Of a stretch of 64,000 bases of DNA, positions 1-8,379 are shown piece by piece; the stretch's first letter is position 1, and each line of letters starts with the position of its first letter. Source of the stretch: Dactylosporangium siamense. GTDB taxonomy: Bacteria > Actinomycetota > Actinomycetes > Mycobacteriales > Micromonosporaceae. The stretch spans positions 1 through 64,000 of the forward strand of contig NZ_BONQ01000029.1 in the NCBI RefSeq assembly GCF_016862795.1, written 5' to 3'. The notes under the pieces are model-generated. The model did no database searches. It saw only the letters and a list, made by a program, of their open reading frames with translations, and was not told the DNA's origin. The translations under genes were made by a program, and so were the position numbers.

Positions 1-48
1 GCCGCCGCGATCGTCGCGGAGCTTGCGCAGGGTCGGGACGAGCAGGCG

Positions 49-1371
49 CTATGCACCTGTTCCGGGCACCGGGAGCGCAACGGTGGCGGTGCAGCCCGCG
101 CCCGGCATCGACGTGATCGACAGCGTTCCGCCGGCCGTGGCCGCCGCCTGTGCCAGCAGGGCGAGTCCGAAATGACCGTCCGGTGGCGCATGGCCGGGGT
201 TGAACCCCGCGCCGTCGTCCCGGACCACCAGCACGACCTCCTGGCGGCGCGCGACGACCGTCACGGTGACGGTGATCCGAGCGGGCCCGCCATGCCGGAC
301 CGCGTTGCGGACCAGCTCGAGTGCCGCCTGGCTCACCAGCACCCGATGCGGTCCACGGATCAGGTCGGCCGCCGCGGAGACCGTGACGTCGAGCCTGACG
401 GTCCCGCCGACGTGCTCCTGGAGCAGCCCGGGCAAGCTCTCCGCGAGATCGCCCGCCGGGGCGGCGGGCAGCAGTCCGCCGGTGAGCGCGCGGAGCTCAG
501 CGATGCTGATCCGCACGATCTCCCTGGCCGTCGCCATCCGGTGACCGCCGGCGTCGGATCTGGCTGCGGCGGCATCGGACAGGACGATGCCCGCCGCGGC
601 GAGGTTCTGGATCGGGCCGTCGTGCAGTGCCCGGGCCAGTTCGCGGTGCTGCCGGTCGCGCACCGCCGCGGCGATCGCAGCAAGATCGGCGCGCTGGGCG
701 GCCAGCCGACGGGAACGGCGCGTGGCGCTCACCGTCAACGGCAGCGCGACGGCGGACGCGCCCAGGACGACGAACAGCAGCGAGGGCAGTTGCGTCCGGG
801 CGACCTGCCACGCCGCGGCGCCTGCGCCGGTCGGCACGTATGTCTCCAGGCTCAGCAGGTTGTCGCCGGCGTCGCGGAAGGTGGTGAACACCTCCAGCAG
901 CTGATTGCGGTGGTCGACCTCGAATCGGTGCTCGATGTCGTCGGGCACTGCCAGGGCGGCGCCCTCCCCGGCCCGGCCAACCGGTGCGGCGGACGCGAGA
1001 GGGCCGTCAGCGGCCCGGGTGAAGCCTTCCAGCTGCGGCCGGTCGGAGACGACGATCCTGGCGGTGCCGTCGCTGATGATCCACAACTTGACCCGGAGAA
1101 GCACCCCCGAGCGCAGGAACGGGTCCAGCGCCTCCAGCAGGTGCGCCCGGTGGTATCCGTCGGAGCTGCCGTAGTCCGCGGCGGACAGCGTGTCGATCAC
1201 CGTGGCGCTGACGGCCGATGCCGTGCCGACGGCCTCCCGCACGGAGGACGCACGGGCGGCGCTCGCCATGCCCGGGCTCGCGCCCGCGACGGCCACGACC
1301 GCGATCAGGGCGGTGACCGCGAGGTGGCGCAGCACGGGCCGGCGCCAGGTCACCCCACCGCGGCCGGTCAC
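49..1371 (-). CDS. Two-component sensor histidine kinase (HisKA_3 type)
   Basis: This 440-residue membrane kinase autophosphorylates on histidine and passes phosphate to the regulator encoded just upstream. A hydrophobic segment at about 16-36 and another at about 196-216 flank an extracytoplasmic sensor region of about 160 residues with no recognised domain. The H-box (HDGPIQNL, His250) is the HisKA_3 form typical of LiaS/NarX kinases; the N-box (Asn356) and DDGAGF loop (385-390) belong to the HATPase domain. The GTG start overlaps the regulator stop in GTGA, so the two are translationally coupled. The signal sensed is unknown. The divergent iron importer makes a link to iron or envelope state possible but unproven. 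Confidence 0.9.
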   Translation of the reverse strand: MTGRGGVTWRRPVLRHLAVTALIAVVAVAGASPGMASAARASSVREAVGTASAVSATVIDTLSAADYGSSDGYHRAHLLEALDPFLRSGVLLRVKLWIISDGTARIVVSDRPQLEGFTRAADGPLASAAPVGRAGEGAALAVPDDIEHRFEVDHRNQLLEVFTTFRDAGDNLLSLETYVPTGAGAAAWQVARTQLPSLLFVVLGASAVALPLTVSATRRSRRLAAQRADLAAIAAAVRDRQHRELARALHDGPIQNLAAAGIVLSDAAAARSDAGGHRMATAREIVRISIAELRALTGGLLPAAPAGDLAESLPGLLQEHVGGTVRLDVTVSAAADLIRGPHRVLVSQAALELVRNAVRHGGPARITVTVTVVARRQEVVLVVRDDGAGFNPGHAPPDGHFGLALLAQAAATAGGTLSITSMPGAGCTATVALPVPGTGA

Positions 1372-2024
1372 GGATACCGCTTCCCCGTGGTGACCAGGCC
1401 GGACTCGACGGCGGCGGCGACCGCGGCGTGCTGGGTGTGCACGCCGAGTTTGGCCAGGATCGTCTTGATGTAGTCACGCACGGTGTGCATCGACAGGCCG
1501 AGCTCCTGGGCGATCCGCCGGGCGTCGGCACCGCAGGCCAGCAGGGCCAGCACCTCGCGCTCGCGCGGGGTCAGTTGCGGTCCGGCGGCGCCGTCGAAGC
1601 GCCGCCGGGGCGGTGGCGCACCGCGCAGGACGCCGAGCACGGCGGTCAGGGCGTCGTCCTTGGCCAGGAACGCGTCGGCACCGGCGCGGTGCGCGGCGGC
1701 GGCCAGATCGGCACGCGGGTGCCCGGTCAGGACGACCAGCAGCGCCGCCGGGCGCATCGCCCGCAGCGCCTCGACGACGGCCAGGCCACCGGCGTCGGGC
1801 AGGTGCAGGTCGACGATGGCGACGTCGAATGCGTAGACGGCGGCCTTGGCCAGCCCGTCCCGCGCCGAGTTGGCCACCGCGACGCACCGCAGGTCCGGTT
1901 GGGCGTCCAGCGCGAAGGCGAGCACGTCGGTGAAGATCCGGTGGTCGTCGACGAGCAGCACTGCCCGCGGCTCCCGGCCCGCCCCGCCCGCGCCGGGTAC
2001 GGCGGGCATGGTCGCCGTGCTCAT
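1368..2024 (-). CDS. NarL/LuxR-family response regulator
   Basis: Cytoplasmic DNA-binding partner of the adjacent kinase, 218 residues from the ATG at 2024. The receiver domain carries the acidic pair in LLVDDH, the phospho-acceptor Asp72 (VDLHLP), Thr100 and Lys122. The C-terminal LuxR helix-turn-helix begins at LTPREREVL (about 151) and ends near 207. A longer reading from a TTG at 2051 exists, but it would bring the start next to a 16-bp palindrome at 2053-2068 that is better seen as an operator. First gene of a two-gene operon with the kinase. The target genes are unknown; autoregulation through the palindrome is plausible. Confidence 0.9.
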   Translation of the reverse strand: MSTATMPAVPGAGGAGREPRAVLLVDDHRIFTDVLAFALDAQPDLRCVAVANSARDGLAKAAVYAFDVAIVDLHLPDAGGLAVVEALRAMRPAALLVVLTGHPRADLAAAAHRAGADAFLAKDDALTAVLGVLRGAPPPRRRFDGAAGPQLTPREREVLALLACGADARRIAQELGLSMHTVRDYIKTILAKLGVHTQHAAVAAAVESGLVTTGKRYP

Positions 2025-2052
2025 CACGCCATCGATCCCTTCCGGGGACAAC

Positions 2053-2068
2053 CCCCCAAATTTGGGGG
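2053..2068. promoter_or_regulatory. Perfect 16-bp palindrome, candidate response-regulator operator
   Basis: CCCCCAAATTTGGGGG is a perfect dyad centred at 2060/2061. It lies 28 bp upstream of the response-regulator ATG and about 32 bp from the iron box of the divergent importer. NarL-type dimers bind such symmetric sites, so autoregulation is the simplest reading. This is inference from position and symmetry. Confidence 0.5.
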
Positions 2069-2099
2069 CTCAGCCGGGGTTGGCCCAGCCCTACGGTAC

Positions 2100-2118
2100 T
2101 TAGGCAAGCCTAACGTAA
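2100..2118. promoter_or_regulatory. Candidate IdeR/DtxR iron box
   Basis: TTAGGCAAGCCTAACGTAA matches 15 of 19 positions of the classical iron-box consensus TTAGGTTAGGCTAACCTAA and keeps the TTAGG and CCTAA cores. It sits about 36 bp before the start codon of the iron-binding lipoprotein, where a metal-loaded repressor would block transcription. Iron-dependent repression of the importer is therefore expected. Confidence 0.7.
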
Positions 2119-2153
2119 TACCGGCGTGAGCTCTCCAGCGAAGGACCACCTCG

Positions 2154-3230
2154 ATGTTGATCACTTTTGCCCCGACCCGGCGGCGGGCGCTCGCAGCGCT
2201 GCTGGCCATTCCGGTGGCGGCACTGGCCGCATGCGGCGGCACCGACGCCGGCAGCGGCGCGGCGGCCCCGACCGGCTCGTCCGCGCCGGCGCTGGACCGC
2301 AACGCGACACTGACGCTGTACAACGCGCAGCACGACACATTGACCAAGGCGTGGGTGGAGGCGTTCACCGCCAAGACCGGCATCAAGGTCGAGATCCGGC
2401 AGGGCAGCGACCTGACCATGGCCAACCAGCTGGCCGCGGAAGGCGCCGCGTCACCGGCCGACGTGTTCCTGACCGAGAACTCCCCCGCCATGTCGCTGGT
2501 CGAGAACGCCGGCCTGTTCGCACCGGTCGACAAGGCGACGTTGGCGCAGGTGCCCGCCGAGTACTCCCCGTCGACCGGCAACTGGGTGGGCATCGCCGCC
2601 CGCAGCACGGTCCTGGCGTACAACCCCACCAAGGTCACCGACGCGGAACTGCCGAAGTCCATCATGGACCTGCAGGACCCGAAGTGGAGCGGCAAGTTCG
2701 GCGCCGCCCCCAAGGGCGCGGACTTCCAGGCCATCGTCTCGGCGATGCTCGAGCTCAAGGGCGAGGCGGCCACGAAGACGTGGCTGGCCGCGCTCAAGGC
2801 CGGCGGGCAGGCACACACCGGCAACAGCGCGGCCATGAAGGCCGTCAACGCCGGCACGTCCGCGACCGCCGTGATCTACCACTACTACTGGTACGGCGAC
2901 CAGGCCAAGACGAAGGAGAACAGCAACAACGTCAAGCTGCACTTCTTCGGCGGTCAGGACCCGGGCGCGTTCGTGTCGGTGTCCGGTGGAGGGGTGCTCA
3001 AGTCCAGCAAGCACCCGGCCGAGGCGCAGGCGCTGCTGCAGTACATCACCGGCAAGGACGGCCAGAAACTGCTGGCCGACAGCACCGCGTTCGAGTACTG
3101 CGTCGGCAGGGACGTGCCGTCCAACCCCGCCTTGAAGCCGCTCGCCGAGCTCGGTGCGCCGAAGGTCGACCCGTCGAAGCTCAACAGCAAGAAGGTCGTC
3201 GACCTGATGACCGCCGCCGGGCTCATCTGA
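2154..3230 (+). CDS. Iron(III) ABC transporter substrate-binding lipoprotein
   Basis: Extracellular solute-binding protein (358 residues) that captures ferric iron for the permease and ATPase downstream. A twin-arginine-like basic N-terminus and hydrophobic stretch end in a lipobox with Cys27 (LAAC), so the mature protein is lipid-anchored. The body matches the FbpA/FutA class of periplasmic binding proteins; a tyrosine cluster (YHYYWYGD) resembles the tyrosines that bind ferric iron in this class. AAGGA at 2141-2145 lies 8 nt before the ATG. An iron box upstream supports iron as substrate. Related binding proteins take thiamine or spermidine, but the tyrosines and iron box favour iron. Confidence 0.88.
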   Translation: MLITFAPTRRRALAALLAIPVAALAACGGTDAGSGAAAPTGSSAPALDRNATLTLYNAQHDTLTKAWVEAFTAKTGIKVEIRQGSDLTMANQLAAEGAASPADVFLTENSPAMSLVENAGLFAPVDKATLAQVPAEYSPSTGNWVGIAARSTVLAYNPTKVTDAELPKSIMDLQDPKWSGKFGAAPKGADFQAIVSAMLELKGEAATKTWLAALKAGGQAHTGNSAAMKAVNAGTSATAVIYHYYWYGDQAKTKENSNNVKLHFFGGQDPGAFVSVSGGGVLKSSKHPAEAQALLQYITGKDGQKLLADSTAFEYCVGRDVPSNPALKPLAELGAPKVDPSKLNSKKVVDLMTAAGLI

Positions 3231-3277
3231 AGCATCATCCGAATCCGGCACCGCACGCTCCAGCCGTGACACCAGCC

Positions 3278-4843
3278 ATGATCCCCACCGGGCCGGCAGC
3301 AGGTGCAGCCAGGCGGCGACTCCGGTCGCTGCCGCCGCTGCGCCTGCTCGTGCCGTGCCTGCTGATCGCGGGCTTCACCGCGATCCCACTCGCCGTCATC
3401 GTCTACTACTGCTTCGACGTCGGCTGGGCCGTCGTCGAGCCGCTGGTGTTCCGGCCGCTCATCGGTGAGCTGCTCGCCAACACCGTCCTGCTGTGCGCCA
3501 CCACGACCGCTTGCTGCCTGACGGCCGGGGTGGCCCTGGCGTGGCTGGTCGAGCGCACCAACCTCCCGGGCCGCGGCCTGTGGCTGGCGCTGCTGGCCAG
3601 CCCGCTGGCGATCCCCGCGTTCGTGAACAGCTACGCCTGGATCAGCCTCGTGCCGGAGCTGCACGGGCTCTGGGCGGCCACGCTGATCACCTCCCTGTCC
3701 TACTACCCGTTCGTCCTGCTGCCGGTCGCCGCCGCCCTGCGCGGCCTCGACCCGGCGCTCGAGGAGACCGGTCGCAGCCTCGGCCTCGGCCCGGTCAGGG
3801 TCTGGGCCCGGGTCGTGCTGCCGCAGCTGCGGCCCGCGATGCTCGGCGGCTCGTTGCTCGTCGCGCTGCACCTGCTCGCCGAGTTCGGCGCCATCGAGCA
3901 GCTGCGGTACGCCACCTTCGCCACCGCGATCATCGCCCAGTACGAGTCGACGTTCGCGTCCACGGCGGCGAACGCGCTCGCCGCCGTCCTCATCGCCTGC
4001 TGCCTGCTGTTCATCACCCTGGAGGTCCTGACCCGCGGCCGCGCACGGACCGCCCGCCTGGGATCCGGTGCCGCCCGGGCGGCCACGCCGGTCCGGCTCG
4101 GCCGCCTCACCGCACCGGCCGTCGCGGTGCCGCTGGCCGTCGTCGGTCTCGCCGCCGGCGTGCCCGTCTACAGCGTCACCCACTGGCTCGGCCACACCGG
4201 CAGCGCCGGGCACGCCATGTCCGCCCTGCTCCCGGTGCTGGCGACCACCGCCGAACTCGCCGCGCTCGCCTCCGCCGCCACCGTCGCCGCCGGGTTCCCG
4301 CTGGCGTGGCTCTCGGTGCGGCACCGCAGCCTCATGACCACCGTGCTGGAACGCAGCACCTACCTGGCCAGCGCCGTCCCCGGCGTCGTCGTGGGCCTCG
4401 CACTGGTGACCGTCGCGATCCGCTACACCCGGCCGCTCTACCAGACCACCATCCTCGTGGTTGCCGCATACGTGATGCTGTTCCTGCCGAGGGCGATGGT
4501 GAACCTGCGCTCGGCGATCGGCCAGGCACCGCCGGTGCTCGAGGAGGCGTCGCGGGCGCTCGGCCAGACCGCGTCCGCCACGTTCCGCCGCGTCGTCATC
4601 CCGCTCACCGCACCCGGGGTCCTGTCCGCGGCCGCACTGGTGTCCCTCGCCGTCACCACCGAGCTGACCGCCACGATCCTGCTCGCACCGACCGGCACCC
4701 ACACGCTGGCCACCGAGTTCTGGTCCGCCGCCGCCGAGATCGACTACCCGGCCGCCGCACCGTACGCCGTCTGCATGATCGTCCTGTCGCTCCCGTCGGC
4801 CTACCTGCTGCTGCGCCAATCAGCCCGAGGAGTCACCCGATGA
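3278..4843 (+). CDS. Iron(III) ABC transporter permease, two-domain
   Basis: Integral membrane protein of 521 residues that forms the translocation path of the importer. It consists of two fused BPD-type permease domains, each with about six membrane helices, as in FbpB. Both halves carry an EAA loop for contact with the ATPase: EETGRSLGLG in the first and EEASRALGQ in the second, each followed by a proline-ending helix. The ATG at 3278 was chosen; GTG at 3266 is an in-frame alternative. The open frame upstream of 3230 is only the shadow of the lipoprotein gene. The stop overlaps the ATPase start (ATGA). Confidence 0.88.
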   Translation: MIPTGPAAGAARRRLRSLPPLRLLVPCLLIAGFTAIPLAVIVYYCFDVGWAVVEPLVFRPLIGELLANTVLLCATTTACCLTAGVALAWLVERTNLPGRGLWLALLASPLAIPAFVNSYAWISLVPELHGLWAATLITSLSYYPFVLLPVAAALRGLDPALEETGRSLGLGPVRVWARVVLPQLRPAMLGGSLLVALHLLAEFGAIEQLRYATFATAIIAQYESTFASTAANALAAVLIACCLLFITLEVLTRGRARTARLGSGAARAATPVRLGRLTAPAVAVPLAVVGLAAGVPVYSVTHWLGHTGSAGHAMSALLPVLATTAELAALASAATVAAGFPLAWLSVRHRSLMTTVLERSTYLASAVPGVVVGLALVTVAIRYTRPLYQTTILVVAAYVMLFLPRAMVNLRSAIGQAPPVLEEASRALGQTASATFRRVVIPLTAPGVLSAAALVSLAVTTELTATILLAPTGTHTLATEFWSAAAEIDYPAAAPYAVCMIVLSLPSAYLLLRQSARGVTR

Positions 4844-5940
4844 CCGCCCTGTCCGTGCACGGACTGCACAAACGCTACGGCCGGGTGCCCGTCCTCAACG
4901 GCGTCGACCTCGACGTCGCCCGGGGATCCGTCACCGCGATCCTCGGGCCCTCCGGCTGCGGCAAGACCACCCTGCTGCGGATCGTCGCGGGATTCGACCG
5001 GGCCGACGCGGGCACCGTCACCCTCAACGGCACCGACGTGTCCAGCGGCCGCACCGTCCTGCCACCCGACAAACGCGCCATCGGCTACGTCGCGCAGGAA
5101 GGTGCCCTGTTCCCGCACCTGGACGTCCAGGCCAACATCACCTTCGGCCTCCCGTACCTGACCACCGGCAGGCGCCAACGGCGTGACCGCGCCGCCGCCC
5201 TGCTGGAGCTGGTCAGCCTCGATCCGTCCCTTGCCCGCAGGTACCCTCATCAGCTCTCCGGCGGCCAACAACAACGCGTCGCCCTCGCTCGCGCCCTCGC
5301 CCGCAAACCCTCGCTCATCCTGCTCGACGAACCGTTCTCCTCCCTCGACGCCGCCCTCCGCGAAGCCACCCGGACCGCCGTCGTCGCCACGCTCAAGGCC
5401 GAGAACATCTCCACGCTCCTGGTCACCCACGACCAGGCCGAAGCGCTGTCCATGGCCGATCACATCGCCGTCATGACCGACGGCAGGTTCACCCAGACCG
5501 GCCCGCCGCAACAGCTCTACGCCCGGCCCGCCACCCTGGGCACCGCGCTCCTGCTCGGACCGGCCAGCACCCTCGACGGCACGGTCGACAACGGCCGGGC
5601 CAGCTGCCCACTCGGTGCCCTCCCCCTCACCCGGCACTGCCCCGACGGCGACGCCACCGTCGTCATCCGCCCCGAACAGCTCCACCTGTCCGACGCCGGC
5701 ACCACGGCCGACACCGGCGCCACGGTCATCGGGTGCGAGTTCTTCGGCGCCGACACGGTCGTCACCGTGCGGATCGCCGGCGGTGCCACGATCCGGGCCC
5801 GTGCCGCCGGCACCACCCCATACCACCCAGGACGACCGGTCGCCGTCACCGTGCACGGACCGGTGCACGCCTACCCACGGCAGGGGCCTGGCAGCCGCCC
5901 CGACGACGTGCCGCCGGCCGACGGACCGGGCTCCAGGTAG
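4840..5940 (+). CDS. Iron(III) ABC transporter ATP-binding protein
   Basis: ATPase subunit (366 residues) that powers ferric iron import. Walker A GPSGCGKT (36-43), Q-loop Gln86, signature LSGGQQQR (139-146), Walker B LLDEP (161-165) and the H-loop in THDQ are all intact. The C-terminal third has the TOBE-like regulatory region of FbpC-type transporters. The ATG overlaps the permease stop in ATGA and follows a GAGGAG ribosome site. Last gene of the three-gene importer. Cargo assignment rests on its partners, since ATPases of this group are similar for iron, thiamine and polyamines. Confidence 0.88.
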   Translation: MTALSVHGLHKRYGRVPVLNGVDLDVARGSVTAILGPSGCGKTTLLRIVAGFDRADAGTVTLNGTDVSSGRTVLPPDKRAIGYVAQEGALFPHLDVQANITFGLPYLTTGRRQRRDRAAALLELVSLDPSLARRYPHQLSGGQQQRVALARALARKPSLILLDEPFSSLDAALREATRTAVVATLKAENISTLLVTHDQAEALSMADHIAVMTDGRFTQTGPPQQLYARPATLGTALLLGPASTLDGTVDNGRASCPLGALPLTRHCPDGDATVVIRPEQLHLSDAGTTADTGATVIGCEFFGADTVVTVRIAGGATIRARAAGTTPYHPGRPVAVTVHGPVHAYPRQGPGSRPDDVPPADGPGSR

Positions 5941-5955
5941 GGCCGGGCCGGCCCT
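5939..5955 (+). terminator. Possible short hairpin after the iron importer
   Basis: AGGGCC (5939-5944) pairs with GGCCCT (5950-5955) across a 5-nt loop, starting inside the stop codon of the ATPase gene. No T-tract follows, which is common in high-GC actinobacteria. Weak evidence. Confidence 0.3.
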
Positions 5956-5980
5956 CCGCGGTTTCAACGATCGTTCAGCG

Positions 5981-6064
5981 CATCCGCACCGTTCGCGCGC
6001 TCATCCGCACCGTCCGCGTGCTCATCCGCACCGTCCGCGTGCTCATCCGCACCGTTCGCGCGCT
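5981..6064. repeat. Four tandem 21-bp repeats
   Basis: Four head-to-tail copies of a 21-bp unit beginning CATCCGCACCG occupy 5981-6001, 6002-6022, 6023-6043 and 6044-6064. Copies 1 and 4 are identical, as are copies 2 and 3, so the array may have grown by duplication of larger blocks. The array abuts the stop codon of the esterase remnant. On the minus strand it can be read as a heptad of the type ADEHADG, but no gene starts there. No other feature was seen between 5956 and 6063. Confidence 0.8.
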
Positions 6065-6230
6065 CAGCCGCCCAGCCAGCCGACGATCCGCTCGCGCACC
6101 GGCGGGTGGCCGAAGAAGCCGATGTGGGCGATGAACGGCGGGCCACCGACGACGTGCAGCGGGTCGTCCACGTTCGCCCTTCCGGTCGTGGACCGGGTCA
6201 CCGGTTGTCGCCTCGACCGTACCGTTCGTC
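6064..6230 (-). pseudogene. C-terminal remnant of an alpha/beta hydrolase or esterase
   Basis: Read on the minus strand, this stretch encodes a tail containing DPLHVVGGPP and IAHIGFFGHPPVRERIV, ending in a proper TGA at 6064. The text resembles the C-terminus of secreted lipase/esterase-type alpha/beta hydrolases, where the histidine in such a motif is catalytic. The frame closes with a stop about 55 codons upstream and no start or hydrolase core is present. The sequence up to 6405 holds no recognisable coding region. It is best read as a decayed gene. A very small real gene from the GTG near 6200 cannot be excluded. Confidence 0.5.
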
Positions 6231-6405
6231 ACGGCCGTCCGGTCATCGACCGAACCGCTCGCACCACGGATCACCCGGCGGACCCGCTCCGGGCCGGTCA
6301 CACGTCGACCGCGGCGCGGCGTCCCGCTCGCAACATCGCGTCCATCCATGGACCACCGGCTATACCGTGCCGGCGACTTCCGTTCCGCCGCCGAGGAACT
6401 CCACG

Positions 6406-6864
6406 TTATGCCAGGTCCCGTGCCGCCTGCTGAAGGAACCGGTCCACCTCGTGCCGGGCGTACCCCCGGAACTTGACCGCGAACACCGCTTCCCGCACGA
6501 CGTCGGCGGCCTCGGCGCGGGCGGTGGCACTGCCGGACTGCAGCGCCCCGCCGACCTGCTCGACGAGGTCGTCGACCGCGGTGATGTCGTAGCCGCGCAG
6601 GACCACGGCGAACTCCACCGGCGTCGGGTCCGCCAGCGACCCGTCCTGAAGCTGCGCGGTCAGGCGCGCGATCGCGCCGGCGACCTGCCCCCGGTCGAAC
6701 CCGCGCAGCACGACGGGCAGGTTCGCGCCGCGCAACGCGTCGACCGCGGCCGCCCGCGCACGTTCGTCGGTGGTCGTGAGCGCTTCGGCGGCCGGGGCGA
6801 GGAGCGCGTCCACGGCTCTGGGGTCGTAGCCGCGCAGGACCACGGCGAACTCGAAGGGGATCAC
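6406..6864 (-). CDS. DivIVA-domain repeat protein of unknown role
   Basis: A 152-residue soluble protein built from four copies of a short motif at about 5-22, 49-65, 83-101 and 127-145. The pattern is hydrophobic-V-V-L-R-G-Y/F-D followed by three residues, V-D and two hydrophobics. This R-G-Y/F-D...V-D motif is the N-terminal signature of DivIVA/Wag31-like proteins, which normally carry it once before a coiled coil. Here the linkers are alpha-helical and alanine-rich and no long coiled coil follows. Start is a GTG. It is divergent from the SRPBCC gene and stands alone. A link to polar growth is inference only. Confidence 0.7.
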   Translation of the reverse strand: MIPFEFAVVLRGYDPRAVDALLAPAAEALTTTDERARAAAVDALRGANLPVVLRGFDRGQVAGAIARLTAQLQDGSLADPTPVEFAVVLRGYDITAVDDLVEQVGGALQSGSATARAEAADVVREAVFAVKFRGYARHEVDRFLQQAARDLA

Positions 6865-6904
6865 CCGATCAGTGTTGCGACGGTGTCAAGCGCATGATGG
6901 GTGG

Positions 6905-7297
6905 ATGACGCTGCGGCGGGAGATCAGCGTCGAGGGGCCGCGCGACGTGGACGACGTCTGGGACCGCTACGTGCGGCCCGGGCGGTGGCCGGAGTGGTCG
7001 CCGCAGATCCGTTCGGTCGACTATCCGCTTGAGGTCCTGCGACCGGCGACGTCCGGTGTGGTGCACGGACCGGCCGGGATCAGGGTCCGTTTCCACGTCG
7101 TCGACGTCGACGGCCGCAGTGCGATCCGGAGCTGGTCGTGGATCGTGTCGGTGGCCGGGGTACGACTGACGCTCCGGCACACCGTCCAGGCCATCGCCGC
7201 CGGCACGCGGACCGGGCTGGCGGTCGAGGGGTTCGCGCCGGTGGTGGCGAGCTACCTGCCGGTCGCCCGCGTGGCGCTGCACCGCCTGGTGCGGTGA
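6905..7297 (+). CDS. SRPBCC (START-like) family protein
   Basis: A 130-residue protein with the SRPBCC helix-grip layout. It has an N-terminal strand (REISVEGP), a D-V-W-x-R-Y helix and the WPEWSPQI segment typical of polyketide cyclase/dehydrase-like members, followed by beta strands and a long C-terminal helix. The family binds hydrophobic ligands in a deep cavity; the ligand here is unknown. The ATG at 6905 was preferred over an upstream in-frame start at 6872 because the homology begins there. Divergent from the DivIVA-like gene. Confidence 0.75.
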   Translation: MTLRREISVEGPRDVDDVWDRYVRPGRWPEWSPQIRSVDYPLEVLRPATSGVVHGPAGIRVRFHVVDVDGRSAIRSWSWIVSVAGVRLTLRHTVQAIAAGTRTGLAVEGFAPVVASYLPVARVALHRLVR

Positions 7298-7354
7298 GCC
7301 GGCGACCGTCGAAGCGGGCACATGGGTGACGGGCCGGCGGTGTATCGTCCGCGG

Positions 7355-7861
7355 ATGCGGACCCGGATCCTGCTGTGCGCGGTGTTGCTGCTCGCCGGTT
7401 GCGTGGCCGACGGGCCGAAGACCAAGCAGTACTCGCTCGGCACCGACGCCATGCTGCCGAAGCTGAGGGCCAACCAGCCGTTCACGGCCAAGGTCGTGAA
7501 GGCCGGCACGTACAAGCCGACGCCCGGTGACGTGGTGGTCTTCCGCAACCCGGCGAAGTGGGGGCCGAGCGACAACAAGTCGGTGAAGCGGGTGATCGCG
7601 GTCGAAGGATTCGTGATCGCGTGCTGCGACGTCGACGGGCGGGTGACCCTCGACGGGGTCGGGCTGGACGAACCGTACCTCGGTGAGAACTCCCCCCTCG
7701 GAGCCTCGCCAGTGGCGGGCCAGTGCACGTCGCGCCGGTTCGGGCCGGTCACCGTCGAGCCCGGCCAGGTCTTCGTCATGGGCGACAGCCGCGGCGTCTC
7801 CATGGACTCCCGCTGCCTCGGCACCGTCCCCAACAGCAACGTCATCGGCGTGGTCGAGTAG
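7355..7861 (+). CDS. Signal peptidase I-like lipoprotein, predicted inactive
   Basis: A 168-residue protein with a lipoprotein signal (lipobox LLAGC, Cys16) followed by an S26-type fold. The conserved boxes are readable: GDVVVFRNP, the lysine box KRVIAVEG (Lys78) and VMGDSRG...DSR. The first box, which in active enzymes reads S-M-x-P with serine as nucleophile, reads DAMLPKL here, placing Ala32 at the serine position. Active signal peptidases are also anchored by a transmembrane helix and not usually by lipid. A non-catalytic role, such as binding, is inferred. Directly abuts the next gene. Confidence 0.75.
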   Translation: MRTRILLCAVLLLAGCVADGPKTKQYSLGTDAMLPKLRANQPFTAKVVKAGTYKPTPGDVVVFRNPAKWGPSDNKSVKRVIAVEGFVIACCDVDGRVTLDGVGLDEPYLGENSPLGASPVAGQCTSRRFGPVTVEPGQVFVMGDSRGVSMDSRCLGTVPNSNVIGVVE

Positions 7862-8263
7862 GTGGGGATCGCCGAGGACTACTCGTGGAAGTCGGCCACG
7901 GTGCGGGTGACGCAAGCCGTCCTCGGCACCATCGCCGTGTCCCTGGTCCTGGGCATCTTCTGGCCCGCGGCCGCTGCGGTGGTCCTCCGGCTGACGGGCG
8001 CGTTTGCGATCATGACCTTCATTCGAACGCTCGGCCCGACGGCCCGGTTCCGGGACACGGTGCTTGTCCTGGCCGGGTTGCCTGTCGCACTCGTCGTCGC
8101 GTGGTACGGCGATCGGGTCATGCCGTGGGACTCGTTACCCACGTGGCTCGAACCCTTCGTCGCGTCCGTGCTCCCGGCCTGGGTGTACTGCCTGGCCATG
8201 AGCTGGATCATCGACCGGCTGGTCACCCGGCGGCGGGCGAGAGCCGTCGCGCCCGAGGTGTAG
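7862..8263 (+). CDS. Hypothetical membrane protein
   Basis: A 133-residue protein beginning at a GTG placed immediately after the previous stop, so probably cotranscribed with the signal-peptidase-like gene. Three or four hydrophobic segments are visible at about 19-53, 64-82 and 101-119. The C-terminus is basic (RLVTRRRAR), suggesting it faces the cytoplasm. No family is recognised. Its position next to a lipoprotein suggests an envelope role, but that is only contextual. Confidence 0.6.
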   Translation: MGIAEDYSWKSATVRVTQAVLGTIAVSLVLGIFWPAAAAVVLRLTGAFAIMTFIRTLGPTARFRDTVLVLAGLPVALVVAWYGDRVMPWDSLPTWLEPFVASVLPAWVYCLAMSWIIDRLVTRRRARAVAPEV

Positions 8264-8379
8264 CGCAGGAGTCCTGGCCGTACGTGCGCCGGTGGATGGC
8301 GGAACGGGGAGTTCCTGCGCCGCTACCGGGTGGATAAGGTCAGGTCGCTGATCGCCGCCCAGGAAGAGGAGACTCCAGC

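Noticed and set aside
1-48. Part of a gene at the left edge
   Set aside because: Several short frames are open but the stretch is too short to assign a strand or product.
2126-3277. Permease frame extended upstream to 2126
   Set aside because: Those codons lie in another frame of the iron-binding lipoprotein gene; membrane segments start only after 3278.
5981-6064. Possible CRISPR array
   Set aside because: The units are directly adjacent with no spacers, and no cas gene is present.
5964-6146. A 60-residue minus-strand frame with an ADEHADG heptad
   Set aside because: It overlaps the esterase remnant in another frame and arises from the 21-bp repeats; no ribosome site or homologue was recognised.
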